Shown here in pieces: positions 1 through 8,267 of a stretch of DNA of 64,000 nucleotides (positions are counted from its first letter, which is position 1; the number at the start of each line of letters is the position of its first letter). The notes under the pieces were generated by a model, which was not told the DNA's origin, did no database searches, and worked only from the letters and a program-made list of their open reading frames with translations. Where the stretch lies: NCBI GenBank assembly GCA_023150945.1, contig JAKLJX010000021.1, positions 56,254 to 120,253 on the forward strand, in the 5' to 3' direction. The stretch comes from a bacterium (GTDB lineage Bacteria > Zhuqueibacterota > Zhuqueibacteria > Zhuqueibacterales > Zhuqueibacteraceae). A program made the translations under genes and the position numbers.

Positions 1-957
1 CGCACAAACTTCGCCAATATATCGCGCATAATCAAGCAGTGAATTGGTCATCTCTTCTATCTTTGAGCCAAAAACATTGGAAATTGCCGGAGAAAGCGCA
101 ATCTCATCAGGCGGTGGAGGATTGGTAATGGAATACCGCGCCCTAGGTTTATTCGTTTCATCCATCTTGGACTCAAAAGTATCGGAGCTCACTGGAGAAA
201 TATCCCTCTCATCAGGTTGCAGAGGCTTGTTAATGAGATCGGTATGAAGGCGTAACAGATAAGCGTAATCACCCTTCCCTTTGATATTCTCAAGGTTTGA
301 GCGATACCTTCTACCAGGCCGGCTCGGGCTGTGAACAAACTGATGGCGCAAGCAAAACAAAAGCTGAATGTCAACATACGCATCAAGTCGAGCTTGCTCC
401 GATTCGAAAATACTGTTGGCCGGCCCAAGCTTGTTGAATGGATTCTTTTGCAGCATTTGCTTGTAAATCTGATTAACGCTGTCGAAGTTTTGAAATGACC
501 GGCATTCTTTGGAAATATAATCATCGAGGTCGATAGGATTGGGAGGAACGGCTACACTTACCGATAGCCCAACCTTTTTCTTTACCGCGCCGGCTAAAAA
601 GGCGTCAAGCCCAACGACCAAAAGCGCCTGTTCAATCAAGAAATCGCGCAAGAAAGTTTCGAACGCTGTGCAATATGCTATGGCTGTTCTGCGATGCGTT
701 TCTCGCTGCCAGATGTTCAATTCCGCCTCGGCAAAGGAACGCTGGGCATATTGCTCTTGTTCATTTTCTCTCAACCTCAGAAGCTCGGCCGCTGGTTGTT
801 TTTCTTTTTCTGCAAAGTCCAGTTCCGCAAATGCCTGCTTCCATTGTTGCTCGGCCTCTGATCTTGATGCAATCAGGAGTTGTGTGATTTCAGCGCTTCG
901 TCTTCTGATGACCTCGATATCATCAGCGATTTCGATAAAGCGATCCAACGCATCCAT
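1..957 (-). CDS. Partial HEPN-like protein (3' end beyond window)
   Basis: The frame starts at ATG 957 behind an AGGAAG ribosome site and stays open for 319 codons to the left window edge, so the C-terminus is missing. Residues 20-85 are charged and look like a coiled coil. Residues 90-115 read as an alpha-helix typical of HEPN folds (AFETFLRDFL). At 204-209 there is RHQFVH, an Rx4H motif of the kind that forms the active site of HEPN ribonucleases. Residues about 243-305 contain a 35-residue imperfect tandem repeat (PDE..., SP, F.SK). It lies 37 bp after the CSD-Cas7 gene on the same strand, so it is probably the next gene of the CRISPR operon. The HEPN assignment rests on the motif and helix pattern only; a nuclease activity is inferred. 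It could also be a non-enzymatic HEPN or an unrelated helical protein. Confidence 0.6.
   Translation of the reverse strand, partial: MDALDRFIEIADDIEVIRRRSAEITQLLIASRSEAEQQWKQAFAELDFAEKEKQPAAELLRLRENEQEQYAQRSFAEAELNIWQRETHRRTAIAYCTAFETFLRDFLIEQALLVVGLDAFLAGAVKKKVGLSVSVAVPPNPIDLDDYISKECRSFQNFDSVNQIYKQMLQKNPFNKLGPANSIFESEQARLDAYVDIQLLFCLRHQFVHSPSRPGRRYRSNLENIKGKGDYAYLLRLHTDLINKPLQPDERDISPVSSDTFESKMDETNKPRARYSITNPPPPDEIALSPAISNVFGSKIEEMTNSLLDYARYIGEVCA
45..236 (-). repeat. Imperfect 105-nt tandem repeat inside the HEPN-like gene
   Basis: Two copies of about 85 matched bases, roughly 47-130 and 152-235, are offset by exactly 105 nt (35 codons), so the reading frame is kept. Shared protein features are PDE, then SP, then F.SK and an acidic pair. 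The copies have diverged, so this is an old duplication rather than an assembly artefact. Confidence 0.6.
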
Positions 958-994
958 AGAACGATCTTCCTCTGAAAATTATGCTCGAAAGGTA

Positions 995-3343
995 TCAATT
1001 GACCACTGCGCCATCCCGCGTAATCAACGGCAAGCCGCGATCTTCGGTTGCCAGCGCTAGCGGTTGATGCACGTAGCGATTGTTGCCCATGAACCATTCG
1101 AAATTTTTGCCTTCGGGATCGGGCCGGCGTGAGGAACGCGGATAGTGAATGGGCAAGTTCGTAGCTTGCTCGCTCAACAACGCCCGCAAGTCTTGCACGT
1201 TTGGCAATGCATCGAAGTTGGCACAGCGGTGAAAATCCGCGAGGACAGCCTTAAAGGTTTCCACCAAACGGCCTTGCCAATTGGGAACCGGTTGCCAGCC
1301 GTCATGCTCAAGGGAATCATAGCGCTGCCCGGGATCGAGCACCTGCAACTCTTTGATCGTGATTTTGACGCTACCAAAGCCCAGCGGCTTCGCAAATCCC
1401 AGCCGGTGAAAACATTGTTGATCCATCTCCAAAGCCCACAAGAGCGCGCCCAGTTCTAACGGTGCCAAGTTTTGGAAATGAATGTTGAACTCAAACCGCG
1501 CGCCGGGTGCAAGCGCATCGCGAACCGTGCGGTTTTGATCGTCGCAACGGCCGCCGGCGCGATAGTAGTTTTCTTCCTCCGCTCGTTTGTGGTGGCGATA
1601 GAATTTTCTGCCGCGCAGCAAAGCACTAGAATCATTGTAATCAGCATCAACAGTCGCTTGTTGCCGGCCATCGGATAGATAGAAGCTGGTTGTCGTCGGT
1701 TTAGGTGAGGAAAGAATGGCGAGCGGCGTCTCGGGCAGCGTGCCATTGTCATACTTCAGTTCGGCATGAGAAATCTGCACGCGTCCGGCGTAAGCAACGT
1801 GCTTACTCGTGTCGCCTTTGTTCCCATCATCTAGTTGATGTACCCAGCCAAAAACACGGCAAGCAGGGCATAATTCGTCATAGTTTTCACAAGGACTGAG
1901 AGACTTGGGCAGAAGCTTGCTGATTCTATTATCGTAAGTAACGCGAGGAACGGATACCGGCACAATGAATTCCGCCTCCTTGTTTTCATCGATCATGGCA
2001 TAAACCAAATCTCCATGCTGGAGTGCTTTGCTCTCGTTTTCATGCACGATGAAGCGGCTGTACGCCGGCTCCTTGCCGTCCGGCCGTTCCGGCTTCTTGC
2101 GATCCCGTATACGACTTTGCACACTGTCGCGATGCCGATCTTGATAGTCTTGAATCAGCGTCAAATAGTCTTCTTCTACTTTACCGTTCAGCGAGATCAC
2201 TTTGGCTTTTTCCAGGTCCTCGCCGCAGAAAAAGAAGCGTTCATCGTGCTTGTTTTCGATGTTTTGATTGGTTATGCAAAGATAGCCCTGCGCTTTTCTT
2301 TCACCATCACGAAGAGGGCTCAGTTGTTCTTCAGAATGAGCAAGCTGCTCAACGTTCCAAAATTTGAAATGCCGCTGCGGATGCTCGACCAACCGCAGCC
2401 TGGCCCAGCACTGCGTTTTATGCTCGAAACCATTGAGCGCCAAATCCGTGCGCGAGCCGTACGGTGAACTGCTTTGCGCATTGCGGCTGGGGCGAAGCAT
2501 GCTGCTCAAATATAACGGCACCCAAGCTGCATATTGAGGCCCTTCCGGCCGTTTGCCGGGGCGCAATTCCGTAAAGCCGGGCAGAAGGCGGAGAACCCAT
2601 GCGTCGGTGCCATTCTTTTCAATGCGCGCCGGCACGAGCTTCAACGCCTTGGCCGGTTCCAGATGATAACTGAGTCGGGAATCCGTTAAATTACTGAAGC
2701 AGGAATTGGTGACGGTCTCGAACACGCTGCGCAGCATTCCGCGCAAGCTCGAGCCAGGAATTGCGGGCTTGCCATCAATTTTGAAAAACTCATAAGCATT
2801 GTGATCCTGGCGGTGCTCAATGCGCTCAGCGCTGGAGATGAACAACGGCGAAAAGGTTTCGAGCAAACAGATGATTTTGCCGCTGACGCCAATATAGCGA
2901 TCATGCGGCGGCGGCGGACATTTGCCCAGTAGCAAATCTTCTTTTGATCTCGTGCTACCGGCTTGAGGCTGTATATATCCTTTCTTCTTCAAAGCCGAAC
3001 CTACTGCCGTATCCGCCGAACTTATTTCACTCTTGCCATTCGAGGGAGGAATGAAACGCACAAAGTTATAGGGATTCAAAAAGCGATAAGGAGGCTGCGC
3101 ACGCCGTTCCGGCGGCGCAGGCACCTGGCCTTGACCCATCACCACCTGTACCGAAGTTGCCTGCAAGCCGCGCGGTCCCTTTTTGAATTGGTACTCCACT
3201 TCCATCCCGACTTGGAGCTGTTCGAATCTGACGTCGCCCTTGACCACGGAAAGATGAAACCAGACATCTTCGCCACCTTGGCTGGGTTGAATGAAACCGT
3301 AGCCTTTGCTCTCAATCACGCGTTTGATTTTGCCGGTTGCCAT
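995..3343 (-). CDS. Type III CRISPR Cas7-like RAMP (Cas7-insert/TIGR03986-like) with N-terminal cold-shock domain
   Basis: The start at ATG 3343 follows AAGGAGA at 7 nt spacing; a 782-residue product results. Residues 1-70 form a cold-shock domain with both RNA-binding motifs visible (KGYGFIQP at 13-20 and DVWFHLSVV at 26-34). A proline-rich linker leads to PYNFV at 91-95, a mark of the TIGR03986 RAMP family, and to IPGSSLRGMLR near 195-205, the glycine-rich loop of Cas7 proteins. A CPACRVFG zinc-type motif lies in the second half, and the C-terminal HRLGFAKPLGFG is the second glycine-rich element. By analogy with composite III-D complexes this is the Cas7 backbone subunit with a large insertion. 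The cold-shock domain probably binds crRNA, target RNA or single-stranded DNA; that is inference. It overlaps the Csx19-like gene by 28 nt. No catalytic Asp can be placed with confidence. Confidence 0.8.
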   Translation of the reverse strand: MATGKIKRVIESKGYGFIQPSQGGEDVWFHLSVVKGDVRFEQLQVGMEVEYQFKKGPRGLQATSVQVVMGQGQVPAPPERRAQPPYRFLNPYNFVRFIPPSNGKSEISSADTAVGSALKKKGYIQPQAGSTRSKEDLLLGKCPPPPHDRYIGVSGKIICLLETFSPLFISSAERIEHRQDHNAYEFFKIDGKPAIPGSSLRGMLRSVFETVTNSCFSNLTDSRLSYHLEPAKALKLVPARIEKNGTDAWVLRLLPGFTELRPGKRPEGPQYAAWVPLYLSSMLRPSRNAQSSSPYGSRTDLALNGFEHKTQCWARLRLVEHPQRHFKFWNVEQLAHSEEQLSPLRDGERKAQGYLCITNQNIENKHDERFFFCGEDLEKAKVISLNGKVEEDYLTLIQDYQDRHRDSVQSRIRDRKKPERPDGKEPAYSRFIVHENESKALQHGDLVYAMIDENKEAEFIVPVSVPRVTYDNRISKLLPKSLSPCENYDELCPACRVFGWVHQLDDGNKGDTSKHVAYAGRVQISHAELKYDNGTLPETPLAILSSPKPTTTSFYLSDGRQQATVDADYNDSSALLRGRKFYRHHKRAEEENYYRAGGRCDDQNRTVRDALAPGARFEFNIHFQNLAPLELGALLWALEMDQQCFHRLGFAKPLGFGSVKITIKELQVLDPGQRYDSLEHDGWQPVPNWQGRLVETFKAVLADFHRCANFDALPNVQDLRALLSEQATNLPIHYPRSSRRPDPEGKNFEWFMGNNRYVHQPLALATEDRGLPLITRDGAVVN

Positions 3344-3969
3344 TTCTTTATCTCCTTCCACCAAACAAAAGCGATTTGGCCGCGGTCCGTGAAGAGATCG
3401 TATGCAATTTTCACGCGCGTGCCGTTGTTTTCTGTTTGCTGTTCAATGTCGAGCGGATAATCCAACTTCGCCCATGCCACACGATCGTCGTGCCAGCGCT
3501 TGCGCGTCGCGTCGTATTCTCCCCAAAGCAACGCGACATCTAGTTTCCGGCGACGGCGCATTTTGAAATCGGGATTGGCCTGACATTCCGGGCTGTGCTT
3601 CCAAAAATCTTGGGCATCTTTCGGCGTGGCTGGCTGTGGTTGCCCGATAAAATGCCACAAGAAACGCTTGCCGTCACGACGCAAGCTCAAGTCTCCGGCT
3701 TCACCAAAGATGCGGCCACGCTCAAGCAGGCTCCACTCCGCCACTTCTGGCTCGGTGAAAGTGATGCGATGCTCATATTCCCAAATGCGATAAGGCATGC
3801 GCGCTAAATCCCAAGGCTTCAAAAAGCCGGCTGCGGCATGCTCCAAAGTTTCGCCTCCCTTCGCTTCCAACACTCCTCCTAAGATAGCGACGCCGTCGTC
3901 TTTGCCAATCTCGGGGTCGCCGAGCAACTCCTCAACGGCATCTTGAAAATCTATGGCATCTCGCGTCAT
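3316..3969 (-). CDS. csx19: Csx19-like type III-D CRISPR protein
   Basis: ATG 3969 overlaps the stop of the preceding Cas7-2x gene as ATGA and sits behind AAGGAGG at 7 nt; an upstream TTG at 3975 is less likely. The 217-residue product has LLERGRIFGEAGDLSL followed by an RDGKRFLWHF strand, resembling the RlFG.dGEl..wrdg..frwR pattern I associate with Csx19. The rest is rich in charged and aromatic residues and has no transmembrane segment. Csx19 is a small subunit of type III-D effector complexes of unclear biochemical role. Position between the Cas7-2x and Cas7-insert genes supports the call more than sequence alone does. A generic hypothetical protein of the operon is the alternative. Confidence 0.6.
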   Translation of the reverse strand: MTRDAIDFQDAVEELLGDPEIGKDDGVAILGGVLEAKGGETLEHAAAGFLKPWDLARMPYRIWEYEHRITFTEPEVAEWSLLERGRIFGEAGDLSLRRDGKRFLWHFIGQPQPATPKDAQDFWKHSPECQANPDFKMRRRRKLDVALLWGEYDATRKRWHDDRVAWAKLDYPLDIEQQTENNGTRVKIAYDLFTDRGQIAFVWWKEIKKWQPAKSNA

Positions 3970-5723
3970 CGCCAAGCCTCCTTGGGATAAAGTTTAGGAA
4001 TCTCAAGCTTGTCGTCAAAGTAGGTATCTGCTTTCAAATACAAATCATCGGAACCCCGTTTGAAACTTCGCCTTGTCGCGTTGAACTCATCGACCCATTT
4101 TTGCGCGAGCTGGCAAAGCTCCTGCTTTTGATCGGTCTCGCGCGTATCCCAGATCAATAAGCGATAGAGTCCCGTGCTCGGTTTGATATTCGCAAGTTCG
4201 GGCGGGCCGAAAAAATCATCTTTAGCAATGAAACAGTAATTCACCAGGAACGATTCGATCTTCGCGCGGCCAAGACCTTTCGCGCCGCCAAAGCCCACGG
4301 GAAACATGCCCTCGGCAAGATCGCGCAACACCAAAGCGAGCCAGCCAAGCTCCCACGCATCCGGATTTTCCACTTGCATGCGCACGCGAAAGCGCGGCTG
4401 CCACAGCGCCAAAGCATCGAACTTCGCGCCTTCTTTGCCGCCTCCAGTAAAACGGTCAATGGCGAGAAAATCGAGCACTTTGCGCAGAGTATTCGGGTCA
4501 GCTTCCGCGTCTTCAATGATCAAACGGCTGCCGCGATGCGTGTTGCCGAACAGGCGGCAGGCCAGACAAAGATGCTCGTCCGGAACTTCCTCTTCGGCAT
4601 TCTTGAGCAACGCATCGCAGCTTGCAAGCGGAATTTGATCCGCTATCTCATTTTCATCTTCTCGGCGCCGCATGGGATCGCATGCCGGGCATTTTTTGCC
4701 GAAGGATTCAGCATCGTTCACATCCTCATCCTGCGTCGTCAAGGTACGAGCGATTTTTTCCGCTTGCGATCGAAGCGCGCCGCGCAAACTGGCCCCGGGC
4801 AGAATCGGCCTTCCGGTCGGGCTCATGAAATCGAGCAATGGCGCGTGATCAAAACCCGAGCGCGTCGAGGCCATGGTATCGTTGGTGAGAAAAGGGCCGT
4901 CGATGATCAAATCGAATTCGACTTTGACGAATGACCGCGCGGCAAATTCACAAGCGATGCTATTGCGATGCACGAGGTTTTGCGCTTCGATTAATCGCGA
5001 GGCGAGCCAATCATCATCCGCATGCTCGGCTTTCCAAGGCTCATCTTCGCGCAGGAAATTGAGCAAGCCTTCGCCGGTTGAGAGATCGCGCTCCACCAAC
5101 TTTATCTCGGTTAAATCAAAAGCGCCCAAGCCGCGCGCGACGCGGCCTCCGAGCCAACAACGGCCGGCTTGCCATTCCGCAAGCGTGGCGGCTAGCAAGC
5201 GCTCGTCATTCTCATTCGCATCTTCGAGTTCGAGTCGCAATTGCAACGCCGTGCCTTTGGGCAAAACTTCAAGATCGAATTTCGCCGCGGCTTTGCTGGC
5301 GGAGCTGCGCGTGGCGCGATCAATGCCGACACCATCGCGAATGCGCGGCGTCAAATTTTCCGGCAATGCGGCATAGGCATGTGCAACGAGAAGGCGCGAG
5401 GCATAGCCGCGAATTTCTTCCGTATCGTCGGCACTAGGGTTGAAATCGCCGAAAAGGTGGCACACCTCGCACGGGCAAGACTTTTCGCTCTGGTCGAGTT
5501 GCGCGTTCTCCGTTTGCAAAGCGCGGCAAGAAGAGCCGAACAATCGCGGCGCGAGCCGCGTGGCAATGGTTCGCAGTGCGCCGCCGATCGCGGTGCCGGG
5601 GATGAGGTAATTTCCTTCCGCGTCGAGCCGGCAAAGATCGTCGGTTACTTCTCCGCCTTTGCCCGTGCCGACATGCACCGCAGTGCGCGCGACCAATTTG
5701 CCGAGAATGCTGCGATATTTCAT
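3966..5723 (-). CDS. Tandem Cas7 (Cas7-2x) subunit of type III-D effector
   Basis: ATG 5723 overlaps the upstream stop as ATGA, with AAGGAGA 8 nt before it; 585 residues. Two Cas7/RAMP units are visible. Unit 1: HVGTGKGGEVTDD at 17-29, IPGTAIGGALRT at 41-52 and CPCEVCHLFG at 83-92. Unit 2: start near 265, TNDTMASTRSGFDHAPLLD at 280-298, ILPGASLRGALRS at 307-319, CPACDP and CLACRLFG zinc-type motifs, and FGGAKGLGRAKI near the C-terminus. Each unit carries an Asp in the loop before the IPG element (29 or neighbouring; 291-298), the position that cleaves target RNA in Csm3/Cmr4 proteins. The role is therefore the backbone of the crRNA-guided complex and probably two of its RNA-cutting sites. Family logic is established; activity here is inferred. 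Confidence 0.85.
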   Translation of the reverse strand: MKYRSILGKLVARTAVHVGTGKGGEVTDDLCRLDAEGNYLIPGTAIGGALRTIATRLAPRLFGSSCRALQTENAQLDQSEKSCPCEVCHLFGDFNPSADDTEEIRGYASRLLVAHAYAALPENLTPRIRDGVGIDRATRSSASKAAAKFDLEVLPKGTALQLRLELEDANENDERLLAATLAEWQAGRCWLGGRVARGLGAFDLTEIKLVERDLSTGEGLLNFLREDEPWKAEHADDDWLASRLIEAQNLVHRNSIACEFAARSFVKVEFDLIIDGPFLTNDTMASTRSGFDHAPLLDFMSPTGRPILPGASLRGALRSQAEKIARTLTTQDEDVNDAESFGKKCPACDPMRRREDENEIADQIPLASCDALLKNAEEEVPDEHLCLACRLFGNTHRGSRLIIEDAEADPNTLRKVLDFLAIDRFTGGGKEGAKFDALALWQPRFRVRMQVENPDAWELGWLALVLRDLAEGMFPVGFGGAKGLGRAKIESFLVNYCFIAKDDFFGPPELANIKPSTGLYRLLIWDTRETDQKQELCQLAQKWVDEFNATRRSFKRGSDDLYLKADTYFDDKLEIPKLYPKEAWR

Positions 5724-8266
5724 GATTGTTTCTCCTTTTGCTCCACACATTCCGCGAGACGATCGGCCAGCATTTGCACGAGCTTGGCGCGCAACACCGG
5801 CGCGTGGGCTTTGGCTTCAAGCGTCTTCAATCTTTTTTGCAGATGTGCAATGGCGTCTTTCGTTTGCTTTTTGGAAAAATGCTCTTTCGGCTCGCGTGTG
5901 ACATTGGTCAACAACTCCGGCTTGCCGAATTGTTCAATCTCCGAATGCAATTCGGAGATCGGCCGGCTGGCGGAACTCCACAACCAGCGCGCCACCGATT
6001 GCCATTTTTGAATTTCAAACGCATTGGTGCATTCCGCGCTTATCAAACTCTCAATATCCTTGTCGGAGCGCAACTCTCGCTGCCAATTGCCGATGGCATC
6101 ATATTCCGCATAAACCGCATGGCCTTCGGTTTCCGGTTTGGCTTTCGGCTCAGCCAGCTTCATTTCGCTTTCGATTTTCCATGTGGTCCCCTCGATGTCG
6201 CCATGATCGTAAAGCGGATGGTTGAAAACCACCATGCCGAAGCCTTCGTTGCGTCGTAGGCCGAGGCCTTCGCTTTCGATCTTCTCGAGACGCGTCTGCA
6301 ATTTGCTCCGCCACTGTTCACGTTCCTGCTCATTTTGGAAAATGGGAGGAACGATTCTGAAACCGACCGCGGAGCCCACTTTAATGGCAAGGTCGCGCCA
6401 ACGCGGCAGCCCAAGCTGATTGTTGAAATTGTCCACCGCGCCGGCTTTGCAAAAAGCGTGAATGATTTTGGGAAGCTTGCTCTCGGGATCGCGCTCCAGT
6501 TGGAACAATTTCTCGTCATCGCACAACTCTTTATCGTCATTGAGCAACGCTTCAATCCAAGCTGCATCATCGAGCGTTTGGCGGAAACGTCCCCAATGAT
6601 CCGGCAGAATCGTATCCGAGAGCAGAGTCAAAGTAAATGTCAAAGGCGAGCCATCCGCCGGCATTTTCAGGCGCGCACTCATGGGCATGCCACGCCATTG
6701 ATCCACCGCGGAGTACTCTTCCAGCAAAACGGTGACGAGACCATAGCCTCGCCGCGTGGCTTTGCCGAGGCGCAGGGTGAAGGCTGTTTTCACATTCGGA
6801 ATTTCCGCGAGCGCCTGCAAAGCGAGCCAAGCGTTTTCATCCTGGCAAAGAATTTCTCCCATGAAATACTGGCCGCTTTCGAGCGCGACGTAGCCATATA
6901 AATCGCCCGTGCTCACTCGCTGCGTGTGCGGATTGAGGCGCGGATGCAGCTCATCGCGACGCTCAGGAGCAAAGTATTCCTCGCCGCGCGGCAAGGCTCT
7001 CACCGGCAGATAACCTTCAACCGGAACCATGGGGACATCGTCATGTCCAGCACCCTTGCAGATTGGACACTCCGAAGGAATTTCATCTTGTCGGGCATAG
7101 CCTTCGACATGATGATTGTTCGGAAAGTCGCCTGACTTTGGCATCAGGTCTTTATAAACTTTGCAGGTCAAGAAATCGCGCGGCGCGGGAACCATTAGAC
7201 CTAAATTCGTGAGCACTTTGTTTGCAGGGTAACAGGGAGAAATGCGCACCTCGCCGTGCAAGAACAAACGACGAAAGGCCTGATAAGCTTGGTTGTCGCG
7301 AAACGCGGCGTCGGCGCCGGCATCGACGCGACCGCTGAACCGCCATTTTTCCGCAGCCGCGCTTGCCAATGCGCCCCAGAGAGTCGAGCCATTGATATAA
7401 TCCACGCCGTCAAACATATTGCCGGCCTCCGAGCGTCGCGCAATAAGCGCCGGCTCGTCGGTGCGGATGATGACGCGAAAACGTTTAGGCCCGCCGCTGC
7501 CGGTTGCCGGCGCCCACACCCGCTGAGACTCATCGAGGTTGACAGCCTCTTTTTCCAGCCAATACTTTTTAAAATCCGCGAACAGCTTTTGCTCGGCGGT
7601 TTTATCGACATGGCCGGCGTCATCGATCACGTGAATCACACACTGGCCGCGGCCACGACGCCGAGCCGATCCCAATCTTCTCACCATGCGCGCCGCGGCG
7701 AACAACAAAGCGGCATCCTTGCGAGCTGCTTCGTCATCTCTCGCAAACGTCACGTTGAAGTGGAACAACAAACGATGATCGCCTTCTTCTTGCATGAACA
7801 ATTTACTGCCTTCGGTTCGGCGCGTGCGCGGGCTGACACGCACACGGGCAGCAAACTGCGCTCCGGTCTGCCCTGCCCGCCAGCGGGAGGATTTTGCATC
7901 CAATGGTTTCACCACGTTGCCGGGGCGCGCGGAGGAGATGTGCCAATTTTTTGGTTGAGAGGGCGAGCCGAGGATGCGACATAACGGGCATTTTTCCAAA
8001 TCCGCGCAATACGCCACGGCTTCGCTGCGTTTCGCCTCACGGCGTCCATTCTCGGATTTGCAATGCTCCTCAAAATATTTTTCCAGCGGCGGCATTTGCA
8101 ATAAACGCCACATGCCGTCGCGCAACAGCCCGGCTATAGTTGTGCCGCGCAATACCGGCACACGGTCGTGGTCACGCTGCAATGCAGAATCGACTACTGC
8201 GCCGACACCGTGTCCTGCGCCGATGTGATAATCACTTCTAATTTCGAGTTGAAAGTTCAGCTTCAT
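5720..8266 (-). CDS. Cas7-Csx10(Cas5)-helical (Cas11-like) fusion subunit, type III-D
   Basis: ATG 8266 follows GGGAGA and comes 1 nt after the cas10 stop; 848 residues. Residues 1-225 form a Cas7-like RAMP: HIGAGHGVGAVVDS at 14-27, VLRGTTIAGLLRD at 38-50, CPLC at 93-96 and an RRRGRGQ glycine-rich loop near 202. Residues about 262-690 resemble Csx10/Cas5 (DYINGSTLWGALA at 289-301, LYGYVALESGQYFMGEI at 456-472, LGKATRRGYG at 500-509, GLGLRRNEGFG at 667-677), with a CPIC pair at 400-403. Residues 715-848 are charged and predicted helical, fitting a fused Cas11-like small subunit. This order of parts matches the Cas7-Cas5-Cas11 fusion of composite III-Dv complexes. The Cas5 part would cap the crRNA 5' tag. 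D26 is the candidate target-cleaving residue. The Cas11 call rests on helicity and position only. Confidence 0.8.
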   Translation of the reverse strand: MKLNFQLEIRSDYHIGAGHGVGAVVDSALQRDHDRVPVLRGTTIAGLLRDGMWRLLQMPPLEKYFEEHCKSENGRREAKRSEAVAYCADLEKCPLCRILGSPSQPKNWHISSARPGNVVKPLDAKSSRWRAGQTGAQFAARVRVSPRTRRTEGSKLFMQEEGDHRLLFHFNVTFARDDEAARKDAALLFAAARMVRRLGSARRRGRGQCVIHVIDDAGHVDKTAEQKLFADFKKYWLEKEAVNLDESQRVWAPATGSGGPKRFRVIIRTDEPALIARRSEAGNMFDGVDYINGSTLWGALASAAAEKWRFSGRVDAGADAAFRDNQAYQAFRRLFLHGEVRISPCYPANKVLTNLGLMVPAPRDFLTCKVYKDLMPKSGDFPNNHHVEGYARQDEIPSECPICKGAGHDDVPMVPVEGYLPVRALPRGEEYFAPERRDELHPRLNPHTQRVSTGDLYGYVALESGQYFMGEILCQDENAWLALQALAEIPNVKTAFTLRLGKATRRGYGLVTVLLEEYSAVDQWRGMPMSARLKMPADGSPLTFTLTLLSDTILPDHWGRFRQTLDDAAWIEALLNDDKELCDDEKLFQLERDPESKLPKIIHAFCKAGAVDNFNNQLGLPRWRDLAIKVGSAVGFRIVPPIFQNEQEREQWRSKLQTRLEKIESEGLGLRRNEGFGMVVFNHPLYDHGDIEGTTWKIESEMKLAEPKAKPETEGHAVYAEYDAIGNWQRELRSDKDIESLISAECTNAFEIQKWQSVARWLWSSASRPISELHSEIEQFGKPELLTNVTREPKEHFSKKQTKDAIAHLQKRLKTLEAKAHAPVLRAKLVQMLADRLAECVEQKEKQS

Positions 8267-8267
8267 G

